From an uncultured Parasphingopyxis sp. (GTDB lineage Bacteria; Pseudomonadota; Alphaproteobacteria; Sphingomonadales; Sphingomonadaceae), in contig CAMYKP010000012.1 in assembly GCA_947259005.1 (NCBI GenBank), positions 297,018-361,017 of the forward strand: a stretch of 64,000 bases of DNA, given 5' to 3'. Both the position numbers and the translations under genes were made by a program. The notes beneath the pieces are model-generated. The model had not been told where the DNA came from and did no database searches. It saw only the letters and a list, made by a program, of their open reading frames with translations. How positions within the stretch are numbered: position 1 is the stretch's first letter; every line of letters starts with the position of its first letter. Positions 8,662 to 18,115 of this stretch are shown piece after piece.

Positions 8662-8937
8662 AAAGCCCCCCCTGTGTAGCGAAATCCATACAGGTTCGGA
8701 CCACCAATACCAGAAAAGGATCAAAGCGGTTCGCGGCGATCGGCCGGCGCCCCAACAGTGCATGCCCTGCATCTTCCGGGCGATCCCGCTTGTGGCGTTC
8801 ACCTAAGGGCCGCGGGCGGCACCCTCTCGGTGACCAAGGTCCTGGCAACAATCATCGCGCATAGTGCGGTTTCGCATTTAAGGGGAGCGTCACGGAGCCA
8901 GTTGCCTATAAAGCATTTATCATGCAATTTGGCGGAC

Positions 8938-9492
8938 ATGGTGGCTGCTCAATATCCGTCCGCCCAGCTGCGTTACGAGTGGCAAGATGGCAATCAGCCG
9001 GCGCAGGGCGAGCTGGTCGAAAAACTGTACCCCTGGCTGAACCAGACAGCCGCCAAGCTGCTTTCCAAGGAATATGACGTCTCCCTCGCCAGCGGCGATC
9101 TGGTGCATGAGGCCACGCTAAAGCTGCTCAATAGCGGTTATGGAGAATGGAAGGACCGGCCCCATTTTCTCGCTCTCGCTTCAAAGATCATGCGGCAGGT
9201 CCTGATCGATCACGTCAGGGCCAAGCGCACGGACAAGCGGGATCATCATCGCGTGACGCTGATGACGCATCTCGAAAAACCGCCCAGTGCGGACGTGCAA
9301 GCCCTGCACGAAGCGCTACTGCGGCTGGCGGCAATCGACGCAACAAAATCCGAAATTGTCGAGATGCGGTATTTCGGGGGCATGAGCATCGCCGACATTG
9401 CAGAGGTGCTCGATCTTTCCGAGCGCACCGTGAAGCGTCGCTGGGCATCGGCGCGTGCCTGGTTGATGGATGCGATACAAAACGCATTGTGA
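8938..9492 (+). CDS. ECF-type RNA polymerase sigma factor
   Basis: The ATG at 8938 gives 184 residues, the normal ECF length; upstream in-frame codons carry no sigma sequence. Region 2 includes the segment SGDLVHEATLKLLNSG, and FLALASKIMRQVLIDHVRAKRTDKR, which is typical of the ECF group often annotated TIGR02999. Region 4 contains IVEMRYFGGMSIADIAEVLDLSERTVKRRWASARAWL, a clear helix-turn-helix. No anti-sigma factor with a zinc motif lies nearby. The stop overlaps the GTG start of a membrane Ser/Thr kinase by four bases (GTGA), a gene pair known from ECF systems controlled by phosphorylation. Confidence 0.9.
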   Translation: MVAAQYPSAQLRYEWQDGNQPAQGELVEKLYPWLNQTAAKLLSKEYDVSLASGDLVHEATLKLLNSGYGEWKDRPHFLALASKIMRQVLIDHVRAKRTDKRDHHRVTLMTHLEKPPSADVQALHEALLRLAAIDATKSEIVEMRYFGGMSIADIAEVLDLSERTVKRRWASARAWLMDAIQNAL

Positions 9493-11849
9493 AGACCGAT
9501 CCGGATCTCGACCGCCGGGCCATGGAGCTGCTTGAGGCGGCGTTGGAAAACCCGAAGGGAGACCGCCGCGACTGGATAGAAAATGCCGCTGCTGGCGAAA
9601 CCAGCCTGCGCGACCGGACGTGGCAGCTTTTGCGCGCGCATGACGAGGCCGAAGGAATATTGGCGACCGGGGGGCCGGATTTCGATGACGATTCCGCCGA
9701 GCACCCCGAGCGGATCGGCGCCTATCGCGTTGTCGAGCTGCTCGGACAGGGCGGAATGGGCGCCGTTTTCAAGGCTGAGCGCGAGGCCGGCGATTTCGAT
9801 CACGAGGTTGCGATCAAGGTCATTCGCCCCGGGGCGCTTTCAGATGTTCTGGTAGAACGCTTCGAACGCGAAAGGCAGATCCTCGCCAGCCTCTCGCACC
9901 CCGGCATCGCACGCCTTTACGACGGCGGCACAACCGATGAAGGCGGACCCTATTTCGTCATGGAGTTCATCGACGGCTTGTCGATCCTGAAATGGGCCGA
10001 AGAACGGGGGCTGTCGCTGAATGATCGACTGAATTTGCTGGTACAGGTGTGCGATGCCGTCGGTTTTGCCCATCAGAACCTCATCGTGCATCGGGACCTG
10101 ACACCCCGGAACGTCCTTGTGACGGAAGATGGTACGCCCAAACTCATCGATTTCGGCATCGCCAAACCCCAGGAAGACGAACTTCCGGCCCGGGCAGGTG
10201 AAACACCGCTTGGACATCTCAGCCTGACGCCGGGTTTTGCAGCACCCGAGCGCTATGCCGGAGCGCCGCCCAACACGCTGACCGACATATTCTCGCTTGG
10301 CAAACTCCTCGAGCGGCTGACCGAGGAGGAACCCGGCGATCCCGATCTCGCGGCGATCATCGCCAAGGCGGCAGCGGAAGAACCGGAGGATCGCTATCCG
10401 AGCGCGAGCGCGCTGGCACGCGATATCGAAAGGTGCCGTGACAATTATCCCGTCGAAGTGAGGAAGGGCGGGCGCTGGCACATATTTCGCAAGTTTTTCG
10501 CCCGCAACCGGGCTTCGGTGCTGACCGGGCTCGCCACGATCTTCCTGCTTATCGGGGCTTTTGCGGTTACGATTTACGCCTATTCGCAGGCCCAGGAGCA
10601 GCGCGCCCGGGCCGAAGCCCGCTTTGCCGAAACACGCGCCATTGCCCGTTCGATGATGTTCGACGTCTATGACGAAGTCAGCCTCGTGCCGGGTTCCGTG
10701 AGAGCCCGACTGTTGCTTGCCGATACGGCGCAGCGCTATCTTGAATCGCTTGCCGCCGACGCCAGTGCCGATGTCGACCTGCGTTACGAGGCGGCCCAGG
10801 GTTATTTCCGACTGGCCGAGGTGATCGGCGCACGGATCGGCGGCGGCAATGTAGGGCTGACTTCCCGGGCGCAGCAATCCTATGCCCGGTCGCGCGCGCT
10901 GCTCGAGACATTGCATGCCGAATATCCCGAACGACGCGATATCCAGTCATCGCTCGGCCAGGTAATCGCGGTGATGGCAGACAGCGCGCTGTTCTCCGAC
11001 GGCAATTTCGAGATCGCGAAGGCCAATGCGGCAGAATCGCGCCGGCTGCTCAACGATCTGCCCGAGCTTGATGCAAACAGCGCCGGGGCACTGGTCATGA
11101 CCTATCTCCACGAAGGCAATGCGCTCGCCTGGGAGGGGGAACCCGAACCGGCTGGGGTTATCTATCGCGCAGGCCTGGAGCGATCGGAGGCGCTTCCGGC
11201 GGAGCTGCAGGCCAGCCCCGATGTGCGGCGCGCACATGCCGAACTGCTGAGGATGATGGGAGCCTATCATGCCTATTTCCAACGGCCCGACGAGGCGCGC
11301 CGCGTGCTCGACGAATCATTGCGGATGCACAGGCTGGTGGCGCGCCAGTCGGATTATGCGCCGCGGGACATTTTCGGGCTCGTTACGGTACTCAACACGG
11401 TAGCCCAGAGGGCTTTTGCAAGCGGCGATGTCGAACGCGCGGATACACTGGCGACCGAGGCGGTCGCGAGGAGCCGCCAGGGGATCGATGCCAGCCCCAA
11501 CGATGCCGGCCTGCTGGAACTTTTCACTTCGGTCGCCATCTTCAGGGGGCATCTTCTGGCCGCGCGCGGCCGGGCCGAGGAAGCCGTGGAGCTGGTGGAC
11601 GAGGCGATCGCCATGAAACGCGCGCTGATCCGGCGATCGGGGAATGTCGTTTCAGGACCGATGACGCTGGCGGTGCGTCTGCAGGAGGCTTCGGAAGTCT
11701 ATCTGCTTGTCGGCAGAAGGGCCCGGGCCTGCACGGTAATGCGCGAGGCGGTCGGCATCATGCGAGATTATGAGGAGACCGCCGAACTGCCGATCGCCAA
11801 TCGCACGAACAATCTCGATCCGATGCTCGAGGCACTCCAGGACTGCTGA
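9489..11849 (+). CDS. Membrane-anchored Ser/Thr protein kinase with TPR-like sensor region
   Basis: 786 residues from GTG 9489, which overlaps the sigma factor stop. The kinase domain spans about 76-320: glycine loop GQGGMG (86-91), Lys110 in VAIKV, catalytic HRD at 201-203 and DFG at 221-223. The catalytic loop reads HRDLTPRNV, so the usual Lys after HRDL is Thr, which is unusual. One membrane helix lies at about 343-365. The roughly 420-residue C-terminal part is alanine-rich and helical with TPR-like spacing, and would be outside the cytoplasm. It probably phosphorylates the partner ECF factor; that link is inferred from coupling. Confidence 0.92.
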   Translation: MKTDPDLDRRAMELLEAALENPKGDRRDWIENAAAGETSLRDRTWQLLRAHDEAEGILATGGPDFDDDSAEHPERIGAYRVVELLGQGGMGAVFKAEREAGDFDHEVAIKVIRPGALSDVLVERFERERQILASLSHPGIARLYDGGTTDEGGPYFVMEFIDGLSILKWAEERGLSLNDRLNLLVQVCDAVGFAHQNLIVHRDLTPRNVLVTEDGTPKLIDFGIAKPQEDELPARAGETPLGHLSLTPGFAAPERYAGAPPNTLTDIFSLGKLLERLTEEEPGDPDLAAIIAKAAAEEPEDRYPSASALARDIERCRDNYPVEVRKGGRWHIFRKFFARNRASVLTGLATIFLLIGAFAVTIYAYSQAQEQRARAEARFAETRAIARSMMFDVYDEVSLVPGSVRARLLLADTAQRYLESLAADASADVDLRYEAAQGYFRLAEVIGARIGGGNVGLTSRAQQSYARSRALLETLHAEYPERRDIQSSLGQVIAVMADSALFSDGNFEIAKANAAESRRLLNDLPELDANSAGALVMTYLHEGNALAWEGEPEPAGVIYRAGLERSEALPAELQASPDVRRAHAELLRMMGAYHAYFQRPDEARRVLDESLRMHRLVARQSDYAPRDIFGLVTVLNTVAQRAFASGDVERADTLATEAVARSRQGIDASPNDAGLLELFTSVAIFRGHLLAARGRAEEAVELVDEAIAMKRALIRRSGNVVSGPMTLAVRLQEASEVYLLVGRRARACTVMREAVGIMRDYEETAELPIANRTNNLDPMLEALQDC

Positions 11850-11924
11850 CGTTCTGTGGTCACAAGAAACGAGGGGACGCGCCCTGCTTGAGCCGCTAGA
11901 ACATTCGGCAGGGAGACCATTATC

Positions 11925-12698
11925 ATGACCGACCAGCTAGACCGCGCCCGCACATTCCGCGCCCTGCATGTTCCGGGCGATCCGCTCATACTGTTCAATA
12001 TCTGGGATGCGGGCAGCGCGCTGGCGGTGGCCAAGGCCGGCGCCAGGGCGCTGGCGACGGGCAGTGCGTCCGTGGCGGGTGCGCGCGGCTATACGGATGC
12101 GGAATCGCTGCCCATGCAGCAGGCGCTGACCAATGCCGAGCGCATCGTCGAGGCGGTCGATCTGCCGCTGACGGTGGATTTCGAGGGCGGCTATGCGGTG
12201 GAGCCTGTGCTCGTCGCCGTCCATGCCGCCGCCATGATCGAGACCGGCGCGATCGGCATCAATTTCGAGGACCAGGTGATCGGCGGCACCGGGCTTCATC
12301 CGATCGAGCTGCAGGTCGAGCGCATTGCCGCGATCCGCACCGTGGCGGAAAATGCGGGCGTGGATTTCTTCGTCAACGCGCGCACGGATATGTGGCTGGG
12401 CGCCGGGCGCTCGACGGTTGCCGAAGAGGCGCGCTTCGACGAGGCCGTTACCCGCGCCAAGGCCTATGCCGATGCCGGGGCGAGCGGCTTTTTCGCGCCG
12501 GGGCTGACCGATGAGAGCGAGATCGCGGCCCTGTGCGAGGCCTGCCCGCTGCCGGTGAATGCGATGATGTTCGATGCCATGCCCAGCCATAAGCGGCTCG
12601 GCGAACTGGGCGTTGCCCGGATCAGCCATGGCCCGGGCCCGTGGCGGGACGCGATGACCGCGCTGACCGAGGCTGCAAAGGCGGTTTTCGAGGGGTGA
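11925..12698 (+). CDS. Isocitrate lyase/PEP mutase family protein
   Basis: 257 residues with the PEP mutase/isocitrate lyase superfamily barrel (PF13714): LFNIWDAGSALAVAKAGARALATGSASVAG near the N-terminus, the metal-region acidic motif VDFEGGY, IGINFEDQ and FVNARTDMWL. These positions match the Mg-binding and substrate-phosphate residues of oxaloacetate hydrolase and methylisocitrate-lyase-like enzymes. The catalytic Cys loop (KKCGH) of true isocitrate lyase is absent, so a C-C lyase or hydrolase with unknown substrate is the safest call. It stands alone between the kinase and cyclase genes. Confidence 0.87.
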   Translation: MTDQLDRARTFRALHVPGDPLILFNIWDAGSALAVAKAGARALATGSASVAGARGYTDAESLPMQQALTNAERIVEAVDLPLTVDFEGGYAVEPVLVAVHAAAMIETGAIGINFEDQVIGGTGLHPIELQVERIAAIRTVAENAGVDFFVNARTDMWLGAGRSTVAEEARFDEAVTRAKAYADAGASGFFAPGLTDESEIAALCEACPLPVNAMMFDAMPSHKRLGELGVARISHGPGPWRDAMTALTEAAKAVFEG

Positions 12699-12763
12699 TC
12701 GCCGGCGACGTGGCGCGTCGCGGCGTTTAATGGCATATCCCTCCCAACAGCCGGGGGGCTTCA

Positions 12764-14002
12764 ATGGCGTTGCTGCACAGATTCGACGATCCCGATACCG
12801 AGAAACGCTATGTGACGAGCGAGCGGGCGGCGCGGATTCCGGCGAGCCGGGCGCTCATTCTCATAGGCCTTGCCACCTTCCTCTCCTACCTGACGCTCAA
12901 CCCGATGTATTTCCCGCGCGAAGGCGTGATCGCCTATAATATCGCCGCCGGGTTGTTCATGGCTGTGCTCGGCGCCTTTTTCCTGCTGACCCGGACGCGC
13001 TTCTATCTCGAGAAAGTCTGGGTCGACCTCCTCCTCTTCACCGCACTCACCGTGGCCATGGCGCTGCTGATAGAGGCACTGGCCGCACAGGCGGAGATTA
13101 CCGGCATTTCACGGTTCGGAATGGCGGTCATCAATATGGGCATATTGGTCGTTTTCGCCGGTATCGGCTTCGTCGCGACGACACGGCTCTATTTGCTCTG
13201 GGCCGCCACATTGCTTGTCCTCTATATCCTGTTCCTGCTGCAGGCCGACCGGAGCATCATCTCCAAAGTCTATACGCTGACCAATTTCACCACCTTCTTC
13301 GTGTTCGCGACCTTCGTGAACTGGGATATCGACCGCCGCGCCCGCAAAACCTTTGCGGCGAACGAGGCGCTCGCGGCTGAAAAGGCGAAGACGGAAGAGC
13401 TGCTCTACAATGTCCTGCCGCAGGAAGTCGCCGCGCGGCTGCGCGCGGGCGAAGCCGTCGCCGATGCCTTTTCTGACGTGTCGGTGATCTTCGTCGACAT
13501 TGTCGGCTTTTCGGGGCTGGCGAAAAGGCTGTCGCCCGGCCATCTGGTGCAGACTCTCAACCGCTTCTTCCTGCTCGCAGATACCTGCGCGGAGCGCCAC
13601 GGCATCGAGAAGGTGAAGACGATCGGCGACGCCTATCTCGCCGTCACGGGCGGCACGGCTTCGTCAGGCGGCGGCGCGCAGGCGGCGATCGCGTTCGGCT
13701 GCGAACTGATCGCCGAGACGCAGAAGCTGGCGGAAGAGGAAGGTGTCGACATCAAATTGCGTGTCGGCATTCATTCGGGGCCGGTGGTCGGCGGCGTCGT
13801 GGGATCGAGCCGTCTCGCCTATGATTATTGGGGCGACACGATGAACATCGCCAGCCGAATCGAAGGGGTCGCCGAACATAACGGCATCGCCGTGTCCGCC
13901 GCGACCTATTTTCAGGCCCGCCCGCATTTCGACTTCGAAGCCGGAGAGACGCTCACCCTTAAAGGCGTCGGCGACACCGAGATTTACCGGGTGAAGCTGT
14001 AA
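12764..14002 (+). CDS. Membrane-bound class III adenylate/guanylate cyclase
   Basis: 412 residues. An N-terminal domain of about six membrane helices (residues 25-185) is followed by a short helical linker (AANEALAAEKAKTEELLYNVLPQ-like) that continues into the class III catalytic domain (about 225-410). Metal-binding Asp residues occur in VIFVDIVGFS and in KTIGDAY. The substrate-specifying Lys (VKTIGD) and the Asp in YDYWGDTMNIASRI favour ATP over GTP, so adenylate cyclase is more likely. The linker resembles the signalling helix of membrane-receptor cyclases. No regulator is adjacent. Confidence 0.92.
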   Translation: MALLHRFDDPDTEKRYVTSERAARIPASRALILIGLATFLSYLTLNPMYFPREGVIAYNIAAGLFMAVLGAFFLLTRTRFYLEKVWVDLLLFTALTVAMALLIEALAAQAEITGISRFGMAVINMGILVVFAGIGFVATTRLYLLWAATLLVLYILFLLQADRSIISKVYTLTNFTTFFVFATFVNWDIDRRARKTFAANEALAAEKAKTEELLYNVLPQEVAARLRAGEAVADAFSDVSVIFVDIVGFSGLAKRLSPGHLVQTLNRFFLLADTCAERHGIEKVKTIGDAYLAVTGGTASSGGGAQAAIAFGCELIAETQKLAEEEGVDIKLRVGIHSGPVVGGVVGSSRLAYDYWGDTMNIASRIEGVAEHNGIAVSAATYFQARPHFDFEAGETLTLKGVGDTEIYRVKL

Positions 14003-14003
14003 G

Positions 14004-14027
14004 TCCCCTCTCCCAAGGGGAGAAGGG
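14004..14027. repeat. Short palindromic repeat, probable terminator
   Basis: A CCCTCTCCC arm faces GGGGAGAAGGG across an AA turn between the convergent cyclase and P450 genes. The same CCCTCTCCC-AAG-GGGAGAGGG module recurs at 19112-19132, so it is a dispersed palindrome in this genome. Confidence 0.55.
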
Positions 14028-14033
14028 AAAGGT

Positions 14034-15299
14034 TTAGTATTCGCTGAGTTCGACCATCATCTTCTTATAGCCATGGACGAAACAGGCCGCGACGCGGTCA
14101 GGCTCTTCGACGACATTCACGCGCAGGCGGCGGGCCGCCATTTCCTCCAGCAGGATGCGCAGCTGTAGTTCGGCCAGCCGCGCACCGACGCAGCGATGGA
14201 TGCCATAGCCGAAAGCAAGATGCCGCCCGGCCTTGGGGCGATCGATGATGATGTCGTCCGGACGCTCGAACTTGGTCTCGTCCCGGTTGCCCGACAGATA
14301 CCAGAGGATCATCTTGTCGCCTTCGCTGATCTCATGGCCGAAAAGATTGTGATCCTGGGTTGCCGTGCGCCGCATATGGGCGAGCGGCGTCTGCCAGCGG
14401 ATCAGCTCCTGCACGGCATTGGGGATGAGATCGGGATTCTGTTCCAACTTGGCGCGCTCGTCCGGAAAGGCGTTGAGGCCATAGGCAAAGCCGGACATGG
14501 AATTGCGCGTCGTATCGTTGCCGCCGACGATCAGCAGGATCAGATTCCCCATATAGGTGAACTGGTCCATGCCGCTCATCGCTTCGGAATGGATCATGCG
14601 GGAAATGAGATCGGGGGCCTCATCCTTTTCCGCGCGTTCATTCCACAGATTCTGGAAATAGGCGCCCATCTCGAACAGATGCTCAACGCGCTGCTTGCTC
14701 ATCTCGGGATCGTTGCCGAGCTCGACATCGCCGGCCCAGTCCGACCAGAAGGTCAGCTTGCGGCGATCTTCCCAGGGGAAATCGAACAATGTGGCGAGCA
14801 TCTGCGTCGTCAGTTCGATCGACACCAGGTCAACCCAGTCAAACGCCTCGCCGCGCGGCATCGCATCGAGAATTTCGGCGGTGCGGGACCGGATCACCGT
14901 CGACAGCCGCGTCATTTCCGCCGGGGTAAAGGCCGGTGCGACAACACGGCGCTGATCGGTATGGTCGGGCCGGTCCATCGCGATGAACATCGGCAGGATC
15001 AGCTCTTCGCCGTTGGGCAGCAGATCATTATTGTCGAGGATCGTGATGCCATCCGCCGAGGAATAGATATCGGGCAGCGCCTCGACATGCTGGATCGGCG
15101 TATAGGTGGTGACGTTCCAGTAATCGCCGTGATGGGAGCCGGTGACCTTGTTGATCGGGGCCGTCTCGCGCATTTCCTTGAAGATCGGCTGCCAGCGGTC
15201 TTCGGTGTAGATTTCCGGGACGCTGACATCCCAGGGATGCGGCGCCTCAACGACAACGGTTTCGACTTTTTCTTCAGCCGGAGCTGCAGCGGTGGCCAT
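14034..15299 (-). CDS. Cytochrome P450, CYP153-like (copy 1)
   Basis: 421 residues from ATG 15299 (GGGAGA upstream). Conserved P450 features are the I-helix VGGNDTTRNSMSG, the ExxR region, and the haem loop AFGYGIHRCVGARLAELQ with the Cys thiolate ligand. The exact I-helix and haem-loop wording, and the C-terminal FVHGYKKMMVEL, match the CYP153 family of soluble alkane, terpene-alcohol and fatty-acid hydroxylases. A second copy lies immediately upstream on the same strand. CYP153 enzymes need a ferredoxin and reductase; neither gene lies next to it, so partners must come from elsewhere. The exact substrate cannot be read from the sequence. Confidence 0.92.
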   Translation of the reverse strand: MATAAAPAEEKVETVVVEAPHPWDVSVPEIYTEDRWQPIFKEMRETAPINKVTGSHHGDYWNVTTYTPIQHVEALPDIYSSADGITILDNNDLLPNGEELILPMFIAMDRPDHTDQRRVVAPAFTPAEMTRLSTVIRSRTAEILDAMPRGEAFDWVDLVSIELTTQMLATLFDFPWEDRRKLTFWSDWAGDVELGNDPEMSKQRVEHLFEMGAYFQNLWNERAEKDEAPDLISRMIHSEAMSGMDQFTYMGNLILLIVGGNDTTRNSMSGFAYGLNAFPDERAKLEQNPDLIPNAVQELIRWQTPLAHMRRTATQDHNLFGHEISEGDKMILWYLSGNRDETKFERPDDIIIDRPKAGRHLAFGYGIHRCVGARLAELQLRILLEEMAARRLRVNVVEEPDRVAACFVHGYKKMMVELSEY

Positions 15300-15381
15300 A
15301 ATCACTCTCCCATTTGTCTTCCCGGCGGATTTTTCCGTCTCGGTATCGGTGAAGCCAGATTCAGCTCCGGCCCGTATCGCC

Positions 15382-16722
15382 TCAATATTTTGAGAGCGTT
15401 ACCGGCATTGTCTTGTAGCCATGCACGAAGTTCGAGTTCACCCGCTCGATATCTCCGGTGATGGTCGGGCGCAGGCGCCGTGCGGCCATTTCCTCGAACA
15501 GCACCTGCAGCTGGAGCTCGGCAAGGCGGGCGCCGACGCAGCGATGGATGCCATAGCCGAAGGAAATCTGCCGCCGCGCATTTTCACGGTCGACGATCCA
15601 GTCATTGGGATTTTCGAACACGCTCTCGTCGCGATTGGCCGAGATGTACCACAGGATCATCCGGTCGCCCTTCTTGATCTGCTTGCCGGCCAGTTCGGTG
15701 TCTTCCATGGCCGTGCGCCGCATATGGGCGAGCGGCGTCTGCATGCGGATGGTCTCGGAAACCGCATTCTTGATCAGGTCCGGATTCTCTTCAAGCTTAC
15801 GGGCCTGTTCGGGAAACTGGTTCATGAAATAGACGGCGCCCGACATCGAGTTGCGCGTCGTATCGTTGCCCCCGACGATCAGCAGCGTGATATTGCCGAG
15901 GAAATTACGCTCGTCCATATCGCCCAGCGCGTCGCTATGCGCCATCATCGAGAGGAGATCGGGGCCGGGATCGCTTTCCTTGCGCTGTTTCCACAGGGCC
16001 TGGAAATAGGCTGCCGCTTCCCACATCGCTTCGGCGCGCTTGGGGCCAAGCTCGGGGTCCATCGCGGCCACCACATCGCCCATCCAGTCCGACCAGTAAG
16101 TCAGCTTGCGCCGGTCTTCCCAGGGGAAGCCGAACAGGATGGCGAGCATGCCTGTCGTCAGTTCGATCGACACCTTGTCGACCCAGTCGAATTCCTCACC
16201 GATCGGCAGGCTGTCCAGCAGTTCGCACGTCCGGGCGCGGACATTCTCGTCGAGACGGCTCATCTCGCTCGGCGTGAAAGCCGGGGATACGGTGCGGCGC
16301 TGCGCCGTGTGTTCGGGGCGGTCCATGCCGATGAACATCGGCAGCGCCATGGTTTCGTCATCCGATGAATCGAGAATGGTGAACCCGCCATTGCGCCATG
16401 AGGAGCTGTAGATTTCCGGCAGCGATTCGACTTCTATCAGCGGCTTGTAGGTCGTTACCGACCAGAAGGCGCCATAGATGCTGTCCTTGCAGTAATGGAT
16501 CGGATCCTCGCGGCGCAACTTTTCGAAAACCGGCTGCCAGCGATCGAGCGCATAAAGTTCGGGGCGGCTGACATCGATATCCTCAAGCGGCGTATCGACC
16601 GTCGCCAGCGGTTTTTCGAGGGTCGAGCGATCAATGCCGTCGCGAAATTCGCGCGCCCATTCTTCCCGATAAAGCTGCTCCGGGGTCTTTTCCGGAACCG
16701 TATGTGCTGGATGCGTCGCCAT
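15382..16722 (-). CDS. Cytochrome P450, CYP153-like (copy 2)
   Basis: 446 residues from ATG 16722, preceded by GAGGAGAC. It shares with copy 1 the I-helix IVGGNDTTRNSMSG, PLAHMRRTA, and FGYGIHRCVGARLAELQLQ with the haem Cys, as well as the same DVSxPELYxxDRWQPxFxxxR entry, so the two are paralogues from a tandem duplication that has since diverged. The N-terminal extension of about 30 residues is longer than in copy 1. It is probably the first gene of the pair; a perfect palindrome 110 bp upstream is a candidate operator. A hydroxylase for medium-chain or isoprenoid substrates is inferred from the family. Confidence 0.92.
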   Translation of the reverse strand: MATHPAHTVPEKTPEQLYREEWAREFRDGIDRSTLEKPLATVDTPLEDIDVSRPELYALDRWQPVFEKLRREDPIHYCKDSIYGAFWSVTTYKPLIEVESLPEIYSSSWRNGGFTILDSSDDETMALPMFIGMDRPEHTAQRRTVSPAFTPSEMSRLDENVRARTCELLDSLPIGEEFDWVDKVSIELTTGMLAILFGFPWEDRRKLTYWSDWMGDVVAAMDPELGPKRAEAMWEAAAYFQALWKQRKESDPGPDLLSMMAHSDALGDMDERNFLGNITLLIVGGNDTTRNSMSGAVYFMNQFPEQARKLEENPDLIKNAVSETIRMQTPLAHMRRTAMEDTELAGKQIKKGDRMILWYISANRDESVFENPNDWIVDRENARRQISFGYGIHRCVGARLAELQLQVLFEEMAARRLRPTITGDIERVNSNFVHGYKTMPVTLSKY

Positions 16723-16831
16723 ATTTGTCTCCTCAGTGGCGCGCGCTACAGAATATCCTCTGTGCCACACCTCGATCTCACCCCTATTTCTATAGGGTTT
16801 AATTTATCGGTAGCAAATCGAGACTGACACA

Positions 16832-16849
16832 ATTGACACAAATGTCAAT
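16832..16849. promoter_or_regulatory. Candidate operator upstream of the P450 pair
   Basis: ATTGACA-CAAA-TGTCAAT is a perfect 7-bp inverted repeat with a 4-bp spacer. It lies between the ABC permease stop and the P450 start at 16722. The overlapping TGACACAA units also form a direct repeat. Its position suggests a regulator site for the P450 operon; no regulator gene is adjacent. Confidence 0.5.
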
Positions 16850-16876
16850 AGTTGAAATCCCGTATTGGCCGACCGA

Positions 16877-18115
16877 TCAGGCCGGTTTGCCTCTCAGCCT
16901 TGCGCCGATCCGCCCGAACAGCGAAGGCCCGGACTTCAGTACGCCCTTGCGGAACCAGCGCGCGCCAAGGGCAATGGTAATCGAAACCCAGAGCAGCTGC
17001 CAGCCAATCGCGGCGGCATGCGGCCAGAGGCTGGGATTGGATGCGCCCTTAGCAACCATGGCGAACGGCGAACTGAACGGGAAAAGCTCGGCAAACAGGG
17101 CAAGCGTACTGCCCGGCTGCGCGGCCGCCGCCGAAGCCAGGCCGAACATTGCCATCTGGAAAAAGGTGATCGGCAGCGACAGCATCTGGATTTCGCGCAT
17201 CGAATTGGCCTGCCCGCCAACTGCAAGGAATACCGAACCCAGCAGCAGATAGCCCATCGCGAAATAGATGACCGCCAGCGCAAGGAAGGGGCCGAACCCG
17301 ATTGCGGGATCGAGCATGGTCAGCGCCGCGCCGCTATTCGGCAGCGCGGTTATCGCGAGGATCGCCAGCGTACCCCAAAAGGCGACGAAGAGCAGCGCCA
17401 CCCCGAACAGGCCGATCAGCTTGCCGAGAAACACCGCTTCCAGCGGCACGGCGGCGGCAAGGATTTCGATGACCTTGTTGCCCTTTTCCTCGGCCAGTAC
17501 GCTTACCGTCTGCCCGGCCAGCAACAGGGTCAGCAGAAACAGTATGAACAGCGCGGTGAAGCCCAGGGACTGCTGCCCGCCAATTGTCGCGCTTGTACGC
17601 GCAAATGTTTCCCGCTCAATCTCGAAGACCAGTTCGCCCGGCCCCGTGCCCGCGCGGCGGTCGCGCATCGCCGTATCGGCGAGCAGCGCCAGATAGTCGG
17701 CACCGCGCCCGCCCCCGGCCCCATAGATGATGTGCGGCCTGTCGGGGAAACCGAAAAGCACGGCGGAAACATCGATGTTGCTCTCTGTGAAGAGAGCGCG
17801 GGCCTGTTGTTCGAGATCGTCGCCCTGCGGTTCGCGGCGTTCCAGCGCGGCGGGCGCTATGGCGGGCGGAAAAGTCACCCGGATGCGCGTATCGGCCGCC
17901 TCGATATACGCCCCGTAATCTGCATCCGCGATGACAAGGAGCCGCTGGGCATCGTCCCCGCTATCGGCAATCATCCGCGCGCCCGTGCCGCCGACCATGG
18001 CAAAGATCAACATGAACAGCGGGGCAAGCAGGAACATCAGGAATGCAGGCGTCGCGACGGTCGCGATGAAATCTCGGCGCGCGATCACGGCGGCCTGGCG
18101 CAGATGGTTGCTCAT
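16877..18115 (-). CDS. ABC-2 type transporter permease, NatB-like
   Basis: 412 residues with the layout of sodium-extrusion-type ABC-2 permeases: one N-terminal membrane helix after RRDFIATVATPAFLMFLLAPLF, a large extracytoplasmic loop of about 150 residues, then five or six helices in the C-terminal half, including the conserved EEKGNKVIEILAAAVP cytoplasmic segment. It should pair with the ATPase encoded immediately upstream, whose stop it overlaps by four bases. The transported substrate (Na+, drug or lipid) is unknown. No linked regulator is visible. Confidence 0.88.
   Translation of the reverse strand: MSNHLRQAAVIARRDFIATVATPAFLMFLLAPLFMLIFAMVGGTGARMIADSGDDAQRLLVIADADYGAYIEAADTRIRVTFPPAIAPAALERREPQGDDLEQQARALFTESNIDVSAVLFGFPDRPHIIYGAGGGRGADYLALLADTAMRDRRAGTGPGELVFEIERETFARTSATIGGQQSLGFTALFILFLLTLLLAGQTVSVLAEEKGNKVIEILAAAVPLEAVFLGKLIGLFGVALLFVAFWGTLAILAITALPNSGAALTMLDPAIGFGPFLALAVIYFAMGYLLLGSVFLAVGGQANSMREIQMLSLPITFFQMAMFGLASAAAAQPGSTLALFAELFPFSSPFAMVAKGASNPSLWPHAAAIGWQLLWVSITIALGARWFRKGVLKSGPSLFGRIGARLRGKPA

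Noticed and set aside
12730..12939. Short plus-strand frame before the cyclase
   Set aside because: It is an out-of-frame overlap with the start of the membrane cyclase gene, with no independent ribosome site.
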